Part shown: positions 8,607 through 16,700 of the stretch, piece by piece
How positions within the stretch are numbered: position 1 is the stretch's first letter
Layout: each line of letters begins with the position of its first letter
Origin: Corynebacterium minutissimum
GTDB lineage: Bacteria > Actinomycetota > Actinomycetes > Mycobacteriales > Mycobacteriaceae
Reading direction: 5' to 3'
Assembly (NCBI RefSeq): GCF_000805675.1
Contig: NZ_JSEF01000012.1
Location: forward strand, 1-64,000
DNA: 64,000 nt
Translations under genes and position numbers: made by a program
The notes under the pieces: generated by a model
The model's input: the letters and a program-made list of their open reading frames with translations, nothing else
Databases searched by the model: none
Told to the model about the DNA's origin: nothing

Positions 8607-10613
8607 CTAGGCGCGGTAGTCCTCTACACGGCGCCACGCCAGCTGCTCCTGCAGGTCATGGTCGGCAGGGGGAAGGATGAAGACATGGGCGACGTCGCGA
8701 AGCGGCTCCAGGCGCACAAAGTTGCGGTCGGACCACTCGTAGGCCGAGCCACTGATGGCGTCCTGGACGGTGAAGTGATCCCCCGGGTGGCGGCCCACGG
8801 CGGGCATATCCAGATAGACCGTAGCCTCCTGAGCATTGCGCGGATCGAGATTCACCACGACCAAAACCACGTTGCCGGTCGCAGCATCCGCCTTGGAGTA
8901 GGCGATGATGGCCTCGTTATCCGTGTTGTGGAAGCGCAGTGTACGTAGCTGCTGCAGAGCGGGGTTCTCTCGGCGGATGAGGTTGAGCAGGCGGATATAG
9001 GATTCCAGGGAGTCGCCGGATTTCACGGCTGCCTGGAAATCGCGCGGGCGCAGCTCATACTTTTCCGAGTCGAGGTATTCCTCACTGCCAGGCTTAACGG
9101 CTTGGTGCTCGTAGAGCTCGAAGCCGGAGTAGACACCCCATAGCGGGGAGAGCGTAGCCGCCAGGGTGGCGCGGATGGCAAACATGGCACGCCCGCCGGT
9201 CTGGAGGGACTCGTGGAGGATATCCGGGGTGTTGACAAAGAGGTTGGGACGGCAAATATCGGCCTGCTCCACGTGCATCTCTGCGAACTTGGTCAGGTCA
9301 TACTTGGAGGTCTGCCACGTGAAGTAGGTATAGGACTGCGTAAAGCCGGCCTTAGCCAGACCAAAGAGGCGCGGGGCGCGGGTAAAGGCCTCGGACAGGA
9401 AGATGACCTCCGGGTGGGTCACGTGCACCTTGGAAATGAGCAAGTTCCAGAAGTTGGTGGGCTTGGTGTGTGGGTTGTCCACGCGGAAGGTGGTGACACC
9501 GGCTTCGACCCAGATCATGACGATGCGATAGATCTCGGCGTAGATGGCGTCCGGGTCGTTATCGAAGTTGAGCGGGTAGATGTCCTGGTACTTCTTGGGT
9601 GGGTTTTCGGCGTAGGCAATGGTGCCGTCGGCAAGCACGGTGAAAAACTCCGGATTGCTCTTGGCCCACGGGTGATCCGGGGAGGCCTGGAGTGCCAAGT
9701 CGAGGGCGACTTCGAGGCCCAATTCCTCGGCCTTCTTCACCAAGGCCTTGAAGTCCTCCATCGTGCCCAGTTCCGGGTGGGTCGTGGAGTGATCCTGGAT
9801 GGCCCACGGCGAGCCAACATCGCCGGGCTCGGCCACCACGGAGTTATTCTTACCCTTGCGGTGCACCTCACCAATGGGGTGAATCGGCGGGAAGTACACG
9901 GTGTCAAAGCCCATGGCCGCCACGCGCTCAAGTGCCCGAGCGGTGGTCTCAAAGGTGCCGTGCACCGGGTTACCCTCGGCGTCCCACCCACCCGTGGAGC
10001 GCGGGAAGAGCTCATACCAAGAGTTAAACAGCGCATCGCGGCGATCCACCAAGACTTCGTGGATCTCACCTTCCACGAGGAGGTGGCGCAGCGGGTGGTG
10101 GTGCAGAATCTCAGCCACCTCATCAGAAAGCGCGGTACGCACGCGCTTATCGACGTCCCCCTGCTCATCCCGCAGCGCCTTCGACGCTTCAAAGAGCAGC
10201 TCAGCCTTGTCGCTGGGGCTTTGAATCGCGGCTTCTTCGAAAAGCTCAGCGCCGTGGAGAAGATCGTTGTTGAGCTCGCGTGCCGACTGGCCGGCTTCCA
10301 TCTTCTTGGTGACGGCATTGCGCCACGTGGCCATGGGATCGGACCAGGCATCGACGCGGAAGAACCAACGGCCCGGGATAGCAGGGGTAAAGACACCATG
10401 GACGCGATCCTGGTTATCCGGATCCACTGTCATTGTGACGGAGGAGGTGGAGGGGGATTCGGTGTTCCATACCGATAGGGTCGCGGCGACGGCATCGTGG
10501 CCCTCGCGCCATACCAATGCGGTCACGGGGATAACCTCGCCTACTACGGCTTTCGAGGCTACGTTTCCAGACAGAGAAGGGCGGACATCGTCGATTCCAA
10601 GGCGTTGAGTCAT
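8607..10613 (-). CDS. glgE: Alpha-1,4-glucan:maltose-1-phosphate maltosyltransferase GlgE
   Basis: This 668-residue enzyme belongs to GH13 subfamily 3 and transfers maltosyl units from alpha-maltose-1-phosphate to the non-reducing ends of alpha-1,4-glucans. An N-terminal beta domain (to about 200) precedes the barrel with VYFPPIHPIGEVHRKGKNN, FRVDNPHTKP (nucleophile Asp) and IFLSEAFTRAP (acid/base Glu), then a C-terminal beta domain starting near IIAYSKAD. The length is normal for the family. It is the first gene of the glgE-glgB operon and is divergent from the ABC ATPase gene. The maltose-1-phosphate source (TreS/Pep2 or GlgM) is not in the window. Confidence 0.95.
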   Translation of the reverse strand: MTQRLGIDDVRPSLSGNVASKAVVGEVIPVTALVWREGHDAVAATLSVWNTESPSTSSVTMTVDPDNQDRVHGVFTPAIPGRWFFRVDAWSDPMATWRNAVTKKMEAGQSARELNNDLLHGAELFEEAAIQSPSDKAELLFEASKALRDEQGDVDKRVRTALSDEVAEILHHHPLRHLLVEGEIHEVLVDRRDALFNSWYELFPRSTGGWDAEGNPVHGTFETTARALERVAAMGFDTVYFPPIHPIGEVHRKGKNNSVVAEPGDVGSPWAIQDHSTTHPELGTMEDFKALVKKAEELGLEVALDLALQASPDHPWAKSNPEFFTVLADGTIAYAENPPKKYQDIYPLNFDNDPDAIYAEIYRIVMIWVEAGVTTFRVDNPHTKPTNFWNLLISKVHVTHPEVIFLSEAFTRAPRLFGLAKAGFTQSYTYFTWQTSKYDLTKFAEMHVEQADICRPNLFVNTPDILHESLQTGGRAMFAIRATLAATLSPLWGVYSGFELYEHQAVKPGSEEYLDSEKYELRPRDFQAAVKSGDSLESYIRLLNLIRRENPALQQLRTLRFHNTDNEAIIAYSKADAATGNVVLVVVNLDPRNAQEATVYLDMPAVGRHPGDHFTVQDAISGSAYEWSDRNFVRLEPLRDVAHVFILPPADHDLQEQLAWRRVEDYRA

Positions 10614-10733
10614 GCCCCTTAGAATAATGCAGCTGTGCCAGTTTCACCGGGGGAAGACTGTGTCAGTTACACCGGCGACGGAAAATATCGGCCACAATGG
10701 GGGACTGTGAACACTCCTGAGCAAACTGGCGAT

Positions 10734-11546
10734 ATGAACCTAGAGAACCAGCCCACCGATGAGGACTGGCTCATCGACTTCCGCGGCGTCGAGCTGCGCC
10801 GAGGCGGCAATACCCTCGTCGGCCCCGTTGACTGGCAAGTTGAGCTCGATGAGCGGTGGGTCATCATCGGGCCCAATGGCGCGGGTAAGACCTCGCTCGT
10901 GCGCATGGCCGCTGCTGAGGAATTCCCGTCTGCGGGCGTGGCTTACCTGATGGGCGAGCGCATCGGCAAGACCGATATGCGCGATCTCCGCGCGGCCATC
11001 GGCATTTCTTCTGCCGCCGTGCAGCACCGCATCCCGGACGGCGAGCGTGTCGATGACCTCGTGGTCTCCGCTGGTTATGCCGTGCTCGGCCGCTGGCGCG
11101 AGGACTACCAGGATATGGACTTCTCCCGTGCTGATGACATCCTGGCCCAAGTTGGCGCTTCCCACCTGGCTAAGCGCACGTGGGGAACACTGTCGGAAGG
11201 TGAGAAGAAGCGCGTCATCTTAGCCCGCGCGCTCATGTCCAACCCGGAGCTTCTCATCCTGGATGAACCTTCCGCAGGCATGGACTTGGGTGGCCGTGAG
11301 GACCTCGTGGGTTACCTGGGTGATTTGGCCTTGGACCCGGATGCCCCTGCCATCGTCATGATTACTCACCACGTCGAGGAAATCCCTTACGGATTTACGC
11401 ATGCGATGATCCTGGATGAGGGTAGAGTCGTGGCCAAAGGACTCATCAATACGGTGCTCACATCGGAGAACCTTTCCACTGCCTTCCACCAGCCTATCCA
11501 GGTGGACCGAATCGGGGAGAGGTACTTCGCCCGCCGTATTAGGTAG
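10734..11546 (+). CDS. ABC transporter-type ATPase (soluble, single domain)
   Basis: This ATP-binding cassette protein of about 270 residues has Walker A GPNGAGKTS, signature LSEGEKKR, Walker B LLILDEPSAGMDLGG and the switch His in VMITHHVEEIP. No membrane subunit is adjacent. It resembles the ModF/YlmA-like soluble ATPases that corynebacteria carry between the glg genes and a Nudix gene. The start is uncertain. The ATG at 10734 gives the N-terminus closest to the homologue as I recall it, while the in-frame GTG at 10707 and the more distant GTG at 10635 are alternatives. Confidence 0.85.
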   Translation: MNLENQPTDEDWLIDFRGVELRRGGNTLVGPVDWQVELDERWVIIGPNGAGKTSLVRMAAAEEFPSAGVAYLMGERIGKTDMRDLRAAIGISSAAVQHRIPDGERVDDLVVSAGYAVLGRWREDYQDMDFSRADDILAQVGASHLAKRTWGTLSEGEKKRVILARALMSNPELLILDEPSAGMDLGGREDLVGYLGDLALDPDAPAIVMITHHVEEIPYGFTHAMILDEGRVVAKGLINTVLTSENLSTAFHQPIQVDRIGERYFARRIR

Positions 11547-11611
11547 CCCACCAAGCCCTTGACAGCAGCCCTTGATAGCGCGAGTGCGATATCAATGACA
11601 CGGAAAGTTGC

Positions 11612-12439
11612 ATGAGCCAGCTCGATCACGACGCCCTGGATGCCATCGATAGTGGCGACACCACTGGCTTCAACGGCGCGCGCTTGGCCGCAACCGTCCT
11701 CCTGCTGCGCGATAGCCCCGACGGCATCCAGGTGTGGATTCAAGAACGCGTCCACACCATGCGCAATTACCCCGGGCACGTGGTCTTTCCGGGCGGGGGA
11801 GTAGACCCGCGCGATTTCCCGCCCCGCTCCTGGGACTCCGGCGAGCTGTGGGCTGGGCGCTCCGTAGTCTCCATGGCGCGGCGCATGGGCGTAACGAAGT
11901 ACAAGGCCCATGCTCTCGTCTTCGCCGCCGCACGCGAGCTCTTCGAAGAATCCGGCACGCTGCTGGCCATCCGGGACGACGGCATCGTCTCCGACGCCTC
12001 CCGCTATCACCGCGAACGCGAACTACTGGAAACTCACGCTATCTCGTTCACAGAGTTCCTCTCCCACAGCGGAATGCGCGTCGATGCCGACATGCTCCTG
12101 CCGTGGTCGCGCTGGGCCGGGGAAGTTAAAAGCCAGTGGTTCGACACTTTCTTCTTCATTGGCGTGTTGCCAGAAGGCCAAGAACCCGATGGCGATACTG
12201 GTGAGGCCGACGATGCCGGATGGTTCGACCCACAGCTCGTCCTTGACGGCTGGCGCGCCGGGCTCGTCCGCCTCGCCATCCCCACCTGGGCGCAGCTCAA
12301 GCGCCTGGCCTCCTATCGCAGCGTGCAGGAGGTCATGGATGATGCCTCCTTCTCCGACCTGCGGCCCATCATCGGCGACCCCGAAGACGATGAGCGCTAC
12401 CGCGAATTCTTCACCACCTTTCCCGTCAACCGCATCTAG
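11612..12439 (+). CDS. Nudix hydrolase (NUDT7/NUDT19-like, interrupted Nudix box)
   Basis: This 275-residue protein begins its Nudix fold with LAATVLLLRDSPDGIQVW. The Nudix box is split: HVVFPGGGVDPRD gives the GG turn and AAARELFEESGTLL gives the catalytic RExxEEx(G) helix, with roughly 35 extra residues between them. Long insertions at this position are known in the NUDT7/NUDT19 (CoA pyrophosphatase-type) relatives. The substrate is therefore probably a nucleotide diphosphate derivative, possibly a CoA compound; the insertion is seen, the substrate is inferred. It starts 66 bases after the ABC ATPase gene. Confidence 0.88.
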   Translation: MSQLDHDALDAIDSGDTTGFNGARLAATVLLLRDSPDGIQVWIQERVHTMRNYPGHVVFPGGGVDPRDFPPRSWDSGELWAGRSVVSMARRMGVTKYKAHALVFAAARELFEESGTLLAIRDDGIVSDASRYHRERELLETHAISFTEFLSHSGMRVDADMLLPWSRWAGEVKSQWFDTFFFIGVLPEGQEPDGDTGEADDAGWFDPQLVLDGWRAGLVRLAIPTWAQLKRLASYRSVQEVMDDASFSDLRPIIGDPEDDERYREFFTTFPVNRI

Positions 12440-12472
12440 ACCGGCTGTGAGAACAATCCTAAAGAACGCACC

Positions 12473-13624
12473 ATGAGCTACACCCTGGACGAAGTCTCTT
12501 TCCTCTGTGAGAACGCATCCGTCATCGACGCCGCCGCAACGAACCTGGAGGGGACGAAGAAGGGGCACCTGAGGGACGTCGCCAAGCTCCAGGCCCAGTT
12601 CGGCGAGTACGGGCGCGCGGTGGCCGAGTTGCTGAACTCCCGGCACTCCGGGAAACTGCCGGGGGAGTGGCTCATGGACCACGACTCCGCACAGCAGGCC
12701 ACGCCCCCTGCCGTCGCCGCCTACCGCGCGGCATTTCTCAAGGAACGCGGCGTTGACCTCGTTCATGACCTCACGTGCTCCATCGGTACCGAGGGACAGG
12801 CCTATGCGCCGGGGACATACGTGGGCAGCGACATTGATGCCTCCCGCGTCGCCATGGCGCAGCACAACATCGCGCACCCAGTCTTTCGTGCCGATGCACT
12901 CACCACGACTACGACCGCACGGGTATGCATCGCCGACCCCGCCCGCCGCGCCGGGGGCAAGCGCATCACCCGCCTCGATGAGCTCCTGCCACCCCCGCAG
13001 GGCCTTCTTGCCACCCACGGCGAACTAGCCATCAAATGCGCGCCGGGCATCGACCACTCGGAGTGGGAGGGCTTAGCCTGCGTGGTCAGCCTCGACGGCG
13101 GGGTCAAAGAGACCTGCCTGTATACGCAGGGACTTGGAACAGGGAAGAGAGCGGTCATCCTCAACGCAACGCCCGAAGGACTGCACACAGACATCATTGA
13201 CGATGACCTCGACGAAGACGAGCTTCCCGACGCCGGCCCCATCGGCCGCTTCCTCATCGACCCCGATGGCGCCATCGTGCGCGCCGGGCTGGTGCGATAC
13301 TACGCCGCGCGAGAAGGGCTGCACCAGCTGGACCCGCGCATTGCCTACCTGACCGGTGAGCGCCTGCCGGAGGGCACCTCTGGATTTGAATTCATCGAGA
13401 TGGTGCCCATGAGGAAGCTCAAGGCGGCCATGGCCGCACACGATGTGGGCTCCCTGGAGATCTTGGTACGCGGGCAAGATGTGGACCCGGACCAGCTGCG
13501 CAAGAAGCTCAAGCTCAAGGGCTCGACGGCCAAGACGCTCGTGGTCACCCGCATTGGGGCGAAGGGAGTCGCGGTGCTGTGCGGACCGCGAGTAGTATCG
13601 ACCGAAGGTAATTACGCACCCTAA
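12473..13624 (+). CDS. Class I SAM-dependent methyltransferase with THUMP-like C-terminus
   Basis: This 383-residue protein has a SAM-binding motif at LTCSIGTEGQAYA followed by YVGSDIDASRVAMA (acidic residue for the ribose) and ADPARRAGGKR as the motif IV region. The C-terminal 80 residues (MVPMRKLKAAMAAHDVGSLE… to the end) match the THUMP-like domain of actinobacterial proteins of this family, which suggests an RNA substrate. The exact nucleotide modified is unknown. The gene starts 33 bases after the Nudix gene and probably shares its transcript. Confidence 0.82.
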   Translation: MSYTLDEVSFLCENASVIDAAATNLEGTKKGHLRDVAKLQAQFGEYGRAVAELLNSRHSGKLPGEWLMDHDSAQQATPPAVAAYRAAFLKERGVDLVHDLTCSIGTEGQAYAPGTYVGSDIDASRVAMAQHNIAHPVFRADALTTTTTARVCIADPARRAGGKRITRLDELLPPPQGLLATHGELAIKCAPGIDHSEWEGLACVVSLDGGVKETCLYTQGLGTGKRAVILNATPEGLHTDIIDDDLDEDELPDAGPIGRFLIDPDGAIVRAGLVRYYAAREGLHQLDPRIAYLTGERLPEGTSGFEFIEMVPMRKLKAAMAAHDVGSLEILVRGQDVDPDQLRKKLKLKGSTAKTLVVTRIGAKGVAVLCGPRVVSTEGNYAP

Positions 13625-13658
13625 TAGTTTCAAAATTTACGGAAGGGGAAGTGCCCAC

Positions 13659-14459
13659 ATGCCAGTCATTGCGGCTCTGGTCAAGCACGTACCGGATACG
13701 TGGTCAACCAAGACCCTCGAGGCGGACCACACCTTGGACCGCACCTCGGTGGATAACGTTATCGATGAGGTCAATGAGTACTCCGTCGAACAGGCTCTGC
13801 GCCTGCGCGACGACAATGCCGATGCCGGCTATGAGGTCGTCGCACTTACCATGGGCCCGGCTGCTGCCGACGAGGCCCTGCGCAAGGCCCTGGCCATGGG
13901 CGCCGACCACGCTGTGCACGTTGTCGACGACGCCCTCGCCGGCGCCGACGCCCTGGCTACCGCCTGGGTACTTAACGCCGCCATCAACCAGGTGGCAGAA
14001 AAGTTCGGCGAGGTCCAGGTCATCACCTTGGGCAACAACTCCTCCGACGCCTCCACTGGCCTTGTTGCTGGCCTCCTGGCCGAGTACCGCCAGCTGCCCG
14101 CGCTCACGGAGCTCAAGGCTGCCTCCCTCGCGGGTGCCACCGCCACCGGCACTCGCGAGGACGCCCACGGCCACTGGGAGCTTGAGGCCAATCTCCCAGC
14201 CCTCCTGTCCTTTACCGACAAGGCCGATAAGCCGCGCTTCCCCAACTTCAAGGGCCTGATGGCCGCCAAGAAGGCTGAGGTCACCACGCTCGCCGTTTCG
14301 GACCTGGGCATCGACGGCGTGCCGTCCACCACCACGGTCACCGCCTCCGCGCAGCGCCCAGCCCGCACCGCCGGTGAGGTCATTACCGATCCGGATGCGA
14401 CCGTGGCTGCCGCCAAGGTCGCGGACTTCCTGGCCGCCAAGAATCTCATCGAGGGTTAA
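13659..14459 (+). CDS. etfB: Electron transfer flavoprotein beta subunit
   Basis: This 266-residue protein is the FixA/EtfB family: IAALVKHVPDTW at the start, NEYSVEQALRLRD, VALTMGPAAADEALRKALAMGADHAVHV and FPNFKGLMAAKKAEV (ADP/AMP-binding part). With EtfA it forms the cytosolic heterodimer that passes electrons from acyl-CoA and other dehydrogenases to ETF:quinone oxidoreductase. A ribosome-binding site (GGAAGGGGAA) precedes the ATG. The etfA gene follows after 12 bases. Confidence 0.95.
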   Translation: MPVIAALVKHVPDTWSTKTLEADHTLDRTSVDNVIDEVNEYSVEQALRLRDDNADAGYEVVALTMGPAAADEALRKALAMGADHAVHVVDDALAGADALATAWVLNAAINQVAEKFGEVQVITLGNNSSDASTGLVAGLLAEYRQLPALTELKAASLAGATATGTREDAHGHWELEANLPALLSFTDKADKPRFPNFKGLMAAKKAEVTTLAVSDLGIDGVPSTTTVTASAQRPARTAGEVITDPDATVAAAKVADFLAAKNLIEG

Positions 14460-14471
14460 AGGAGAAAACAC

Positions 14472-15431
14472 ATGTCTCACGTTTATGTCCTAGTTGAGCA
14501 CGAAGCAGAGCAGCTCAGCCCCGTCACCGGCGAGCTCATCACCGCCGCCCGCGCGCTCGGCACCGTCTCCGCCGTCGTTGTTGCCAAGGATGCCGCCACC
14601 GCCGCCTCCTTCGATGCCGAGTTGGGCAACTTCGGTGCCGCCCAGGTGGTTCAGGCCACCGCTGCGGACTATGAGCAGCGCATCGTCACCCCGGAGGTCG
14701 ACGCCCTCCACGCCTTGGCCGCCAATAACCCAGCGCCCATCGTGTTGGCCGCTACCCCGACCAACAATGAGATTGCCGGTCGCCTCGCCGCCCGCCTCGG
14801 CTCCGGCGCTTTGGTCAACGTCGACGGCATCAATGCTGACGGCAGCGCACACCACACTATCTTCGGTGGCTCCTACGAGACTTCCTCCACGGCTACCGGC
14901 TCCGTGGTCTACACCCTGCGCCCAGGCTCCGTGGTTGCCGAGCCGCAGCCGGTCACCGCAGCTCCTGCTCCTTTCGAGCTGCCGGCTGCCACCGCGAAGG
15001 ACGTCACCGTCACCTCCTTCACTCCGGCTGAAAAGACCGCCCGTCCGGAGCTAACCTCGGCCAAGGTCGTTGTGGCCGGTGGCCGCGGCGTGGGCGACAA
15101 GTTCGCCGACGTGGTGGAGCCGCTTGCCGACGCCCTCGGTGCCGCCGTCGGCGCCACCCGCGACGCTGTGGACGAAGGTTTCTACGACCCCGCTTTCCAG
15201 ATTGGTCAGACCGGCGCAACCGTGTCCCCGAAGCTCTACATTGGCCTAGGCATTTCCGGTGCGATCCAGCACACCTCCGGCATGCAGACTTCGGAGACCA
15301 TCGTCGTGGTCAATCAGGACCAGGATGAGCCCTTCTTCCAGATCGCTGACCTCGGCGTGGTGGGTGACCTCCACGAGATCGCCCCGGCCTTGGCCGCGGA
15401 GCTGACCAAGCGCAAGGAGGCTGGCAACTAA
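14472..15431 (+). CDS. etfA: Electron transfer flavoprotein alpha subunit
   Basis: This 319-residue protein is the FixB/EtfA family. Its C-terminal FAD domain is clear: SAKVVVAGGRGVGD, PKLYIGLGISGAIQHTSGM, VVNQDQDEPFFQIADLGVVGDL. The N-terminal domain pairs with EtfB. The stop codon overlaps the ATG of the cysteine desulfurase gene by one base (TAATG), so etfB, etfA and the desulfurase are co-translated as one operon, an arrangement I remember from C. glutamicum (fixA-fixB-nifS2). Confidence 0.95.
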   Translation: MSHVYVLVEHEAEQLSPVTGELITAARALGTVSAVVVAKDAATAASFDAELGNFGAAQVVQATAADYEQRIVTPEVDALHALAANNPAPIVLAATPTNNEIAGRLAARLGSGALVNVDGINADGSAHHTIFGGSYETSSTATGSVVYTLRPGSVVAEPQPVTAAPAPFELPAATAKDVTVTSFTPAEKTARPELTSAKVVVAGGRGVGDKFADVVEPLADALGAAVGATRDAVDEGFYDPAFQIGQTGATVSPKLYIGLGISGAIQHTSGMQTSETIVVVNQDQDEPFFQIADLGVVGDLHEIAPALAAELTKRKEAGN

Positions 15432-16588
15432 TGCCGCTCTACCTCGATTACGCAGCCACCCAGCCCATGCGCCAAAGCGCCATCGACGCATGGACTAGAG
15501 CAGCTAGCTCCCTCAACCCGGGCGCGTCCTACGCCTCAGGCCGCAAAGCGCGCTCTGTGCTGGATGACGCCCGCGAGACCGTCGCCGAGCTGCTCGGCTG
15601 CGAACCCATCGAGGTCATCTTCACCTCCTCCGGCACGGAGGCGGACAACATCGCCATCCAGGGGCTGTACCGCGCTGCGCAGACTACTAGCACCACCAGC
15701 GGGGGCGCTGCCGACGAAACGTCGACACGAATCGTTTCGACCCCCATCGAGCACCCTGCTGTACTCGAAACCGTGGAGAAGCTCCACGCTGAGCACGGCG
15801 CCACTGTAGAGCTTCTCCCGGTTGATTCCACCGGTCACGTCAGTGACTTAAGCGCCCTGGATACCCCGGCCGCGGTGGCAACCTGCATGTGGGCCAACAA
15901 CGAGACCGGCGCTGTTCAGCCGGTCGCGGACATCACCGAACGCGCCGCCGCGCAGAACACTCCGGTGCACATCGATGCCGTACAGGTCGCCGGCAAACTG
16001 CCCATCAACTTCCACGAGCTGGGTGCTACCACACTCGCAGCCAGCGCCCACAAGTTCGGCGGGCCCCGGGGCATCGGCCTACTGCTCGCACGCCGTACCC
16101 CGGCGCCACTGCCATTAGCTTTCGGTGGCGGCCAGGAGCGCGGCATCCGCCCCGGCACCGTCGACGTGGCTAGTGCGAGTGCGCTCGCCGCAGCTCTGCG
16201 CGAGTCCGTCGCGGAAATGGAGCAGGAGGACACCCGCCTGACTGCACTCCGCGACAAGCTTCAGGCTGGCATCGAATCCAGCATCGACAACGTCATTATC
16301 AACTCCGCGGAGCCCACCTTGGCTTCTCACCTGCATGCGTCCTTCCCCGGCACGGACGGCGACAGCCTCATCATGCTTCTCGACGCCGCCGGCATCGAAG
16401 CCTCCGCCGGCTCCGCCTGCCATGCGGGAGTTAACCGCATGTCCCACGTACTCGAAGCCATGGGCATTGACGAAGAACACGGCCGCGGCAGCCTGCGCTT
16501 CAGCCTGGGACGAATGACCACTGAAGAAGACATCGACGCCGTCCTGGCAGAACTCCCAGAGATCATTCGCCGCGCGCGGTCGGTGTAA
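15431..16588 (+). CDS. NifS/IscS-like cysteine desulfurase
   Basis: This 385-residue PLP enzyme of aminotransferase class V releases sulfur from cysteine. It has YLDYAATQPMR at the start, TSSGTEADNIAIQG, the PLP lysine K208 in SAHKFGGPRG, and the sulfur-accepting C330 in SAGSACHAGVNRMSH. That loop is longer than in SufS, as in the NifS/IscS group. It is the last gene of the etf operon. MnmA, which needs a persulfide donor, is encoded about 11 kb downstream beyond the accessory island, and this desulfurase is a plausible donor (inference). Confidence 0.92.
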   Translation: MPLYLDYAATQPMRQSAIDAWTRAASSLNPGASYASGRKARSVLDDARETVAELLGCEPIEVIFTSSGTEADNIAIQGLYRAAQTTSTTSGGAADETSTRIVSTPIEHPAVLETVEKLHAEHGATVELLPVDSTGHVSDLSALDTPAAVATCMWANNETGAVQPVADITERAAAQNTPVHIDAVQVAGKLPINFHELGATTLAASAHKFGGPRGIGLLLARRTPAPLPLAFGGGQERGIRPGTVDVASASALAAALRESVAEMEQEDTRLTALRDKLQAGIESSIDNVIINSAEPTLASHLHASFPGTDGDSLIMLLDAAGIEASAGSACHAGVNRMSHVLEAMGIDEEHGRGSLRFSLGRMTTEEDIDAVLAELPEIIRRARSV

Positions 16589-16700
16589 ACACAACAGCTC
16601 CCGGCCAGTACCGACGCCCAAAGACAAAGGCGAGCAAATGCGTTTCGCAATCTTCGGTGTTGTGCCACGGAGCCGATAGCCCATCAGGCACAATGTTGTC

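Noticed and set aside
9213..10478. Long open frame of 421 codons on the + strand inside glgE
   Set aside because: It lies opposite glgE, has no ribosome-binding site or recognisable domain, and is explained by the GC-rich codon pattern of the real gene.
12023..13018. 331-codon minus-strand frame over the Nudix and methyltransferase genes
   Set aside because: It spans two recognisable + strand genes and has no motif of its own.
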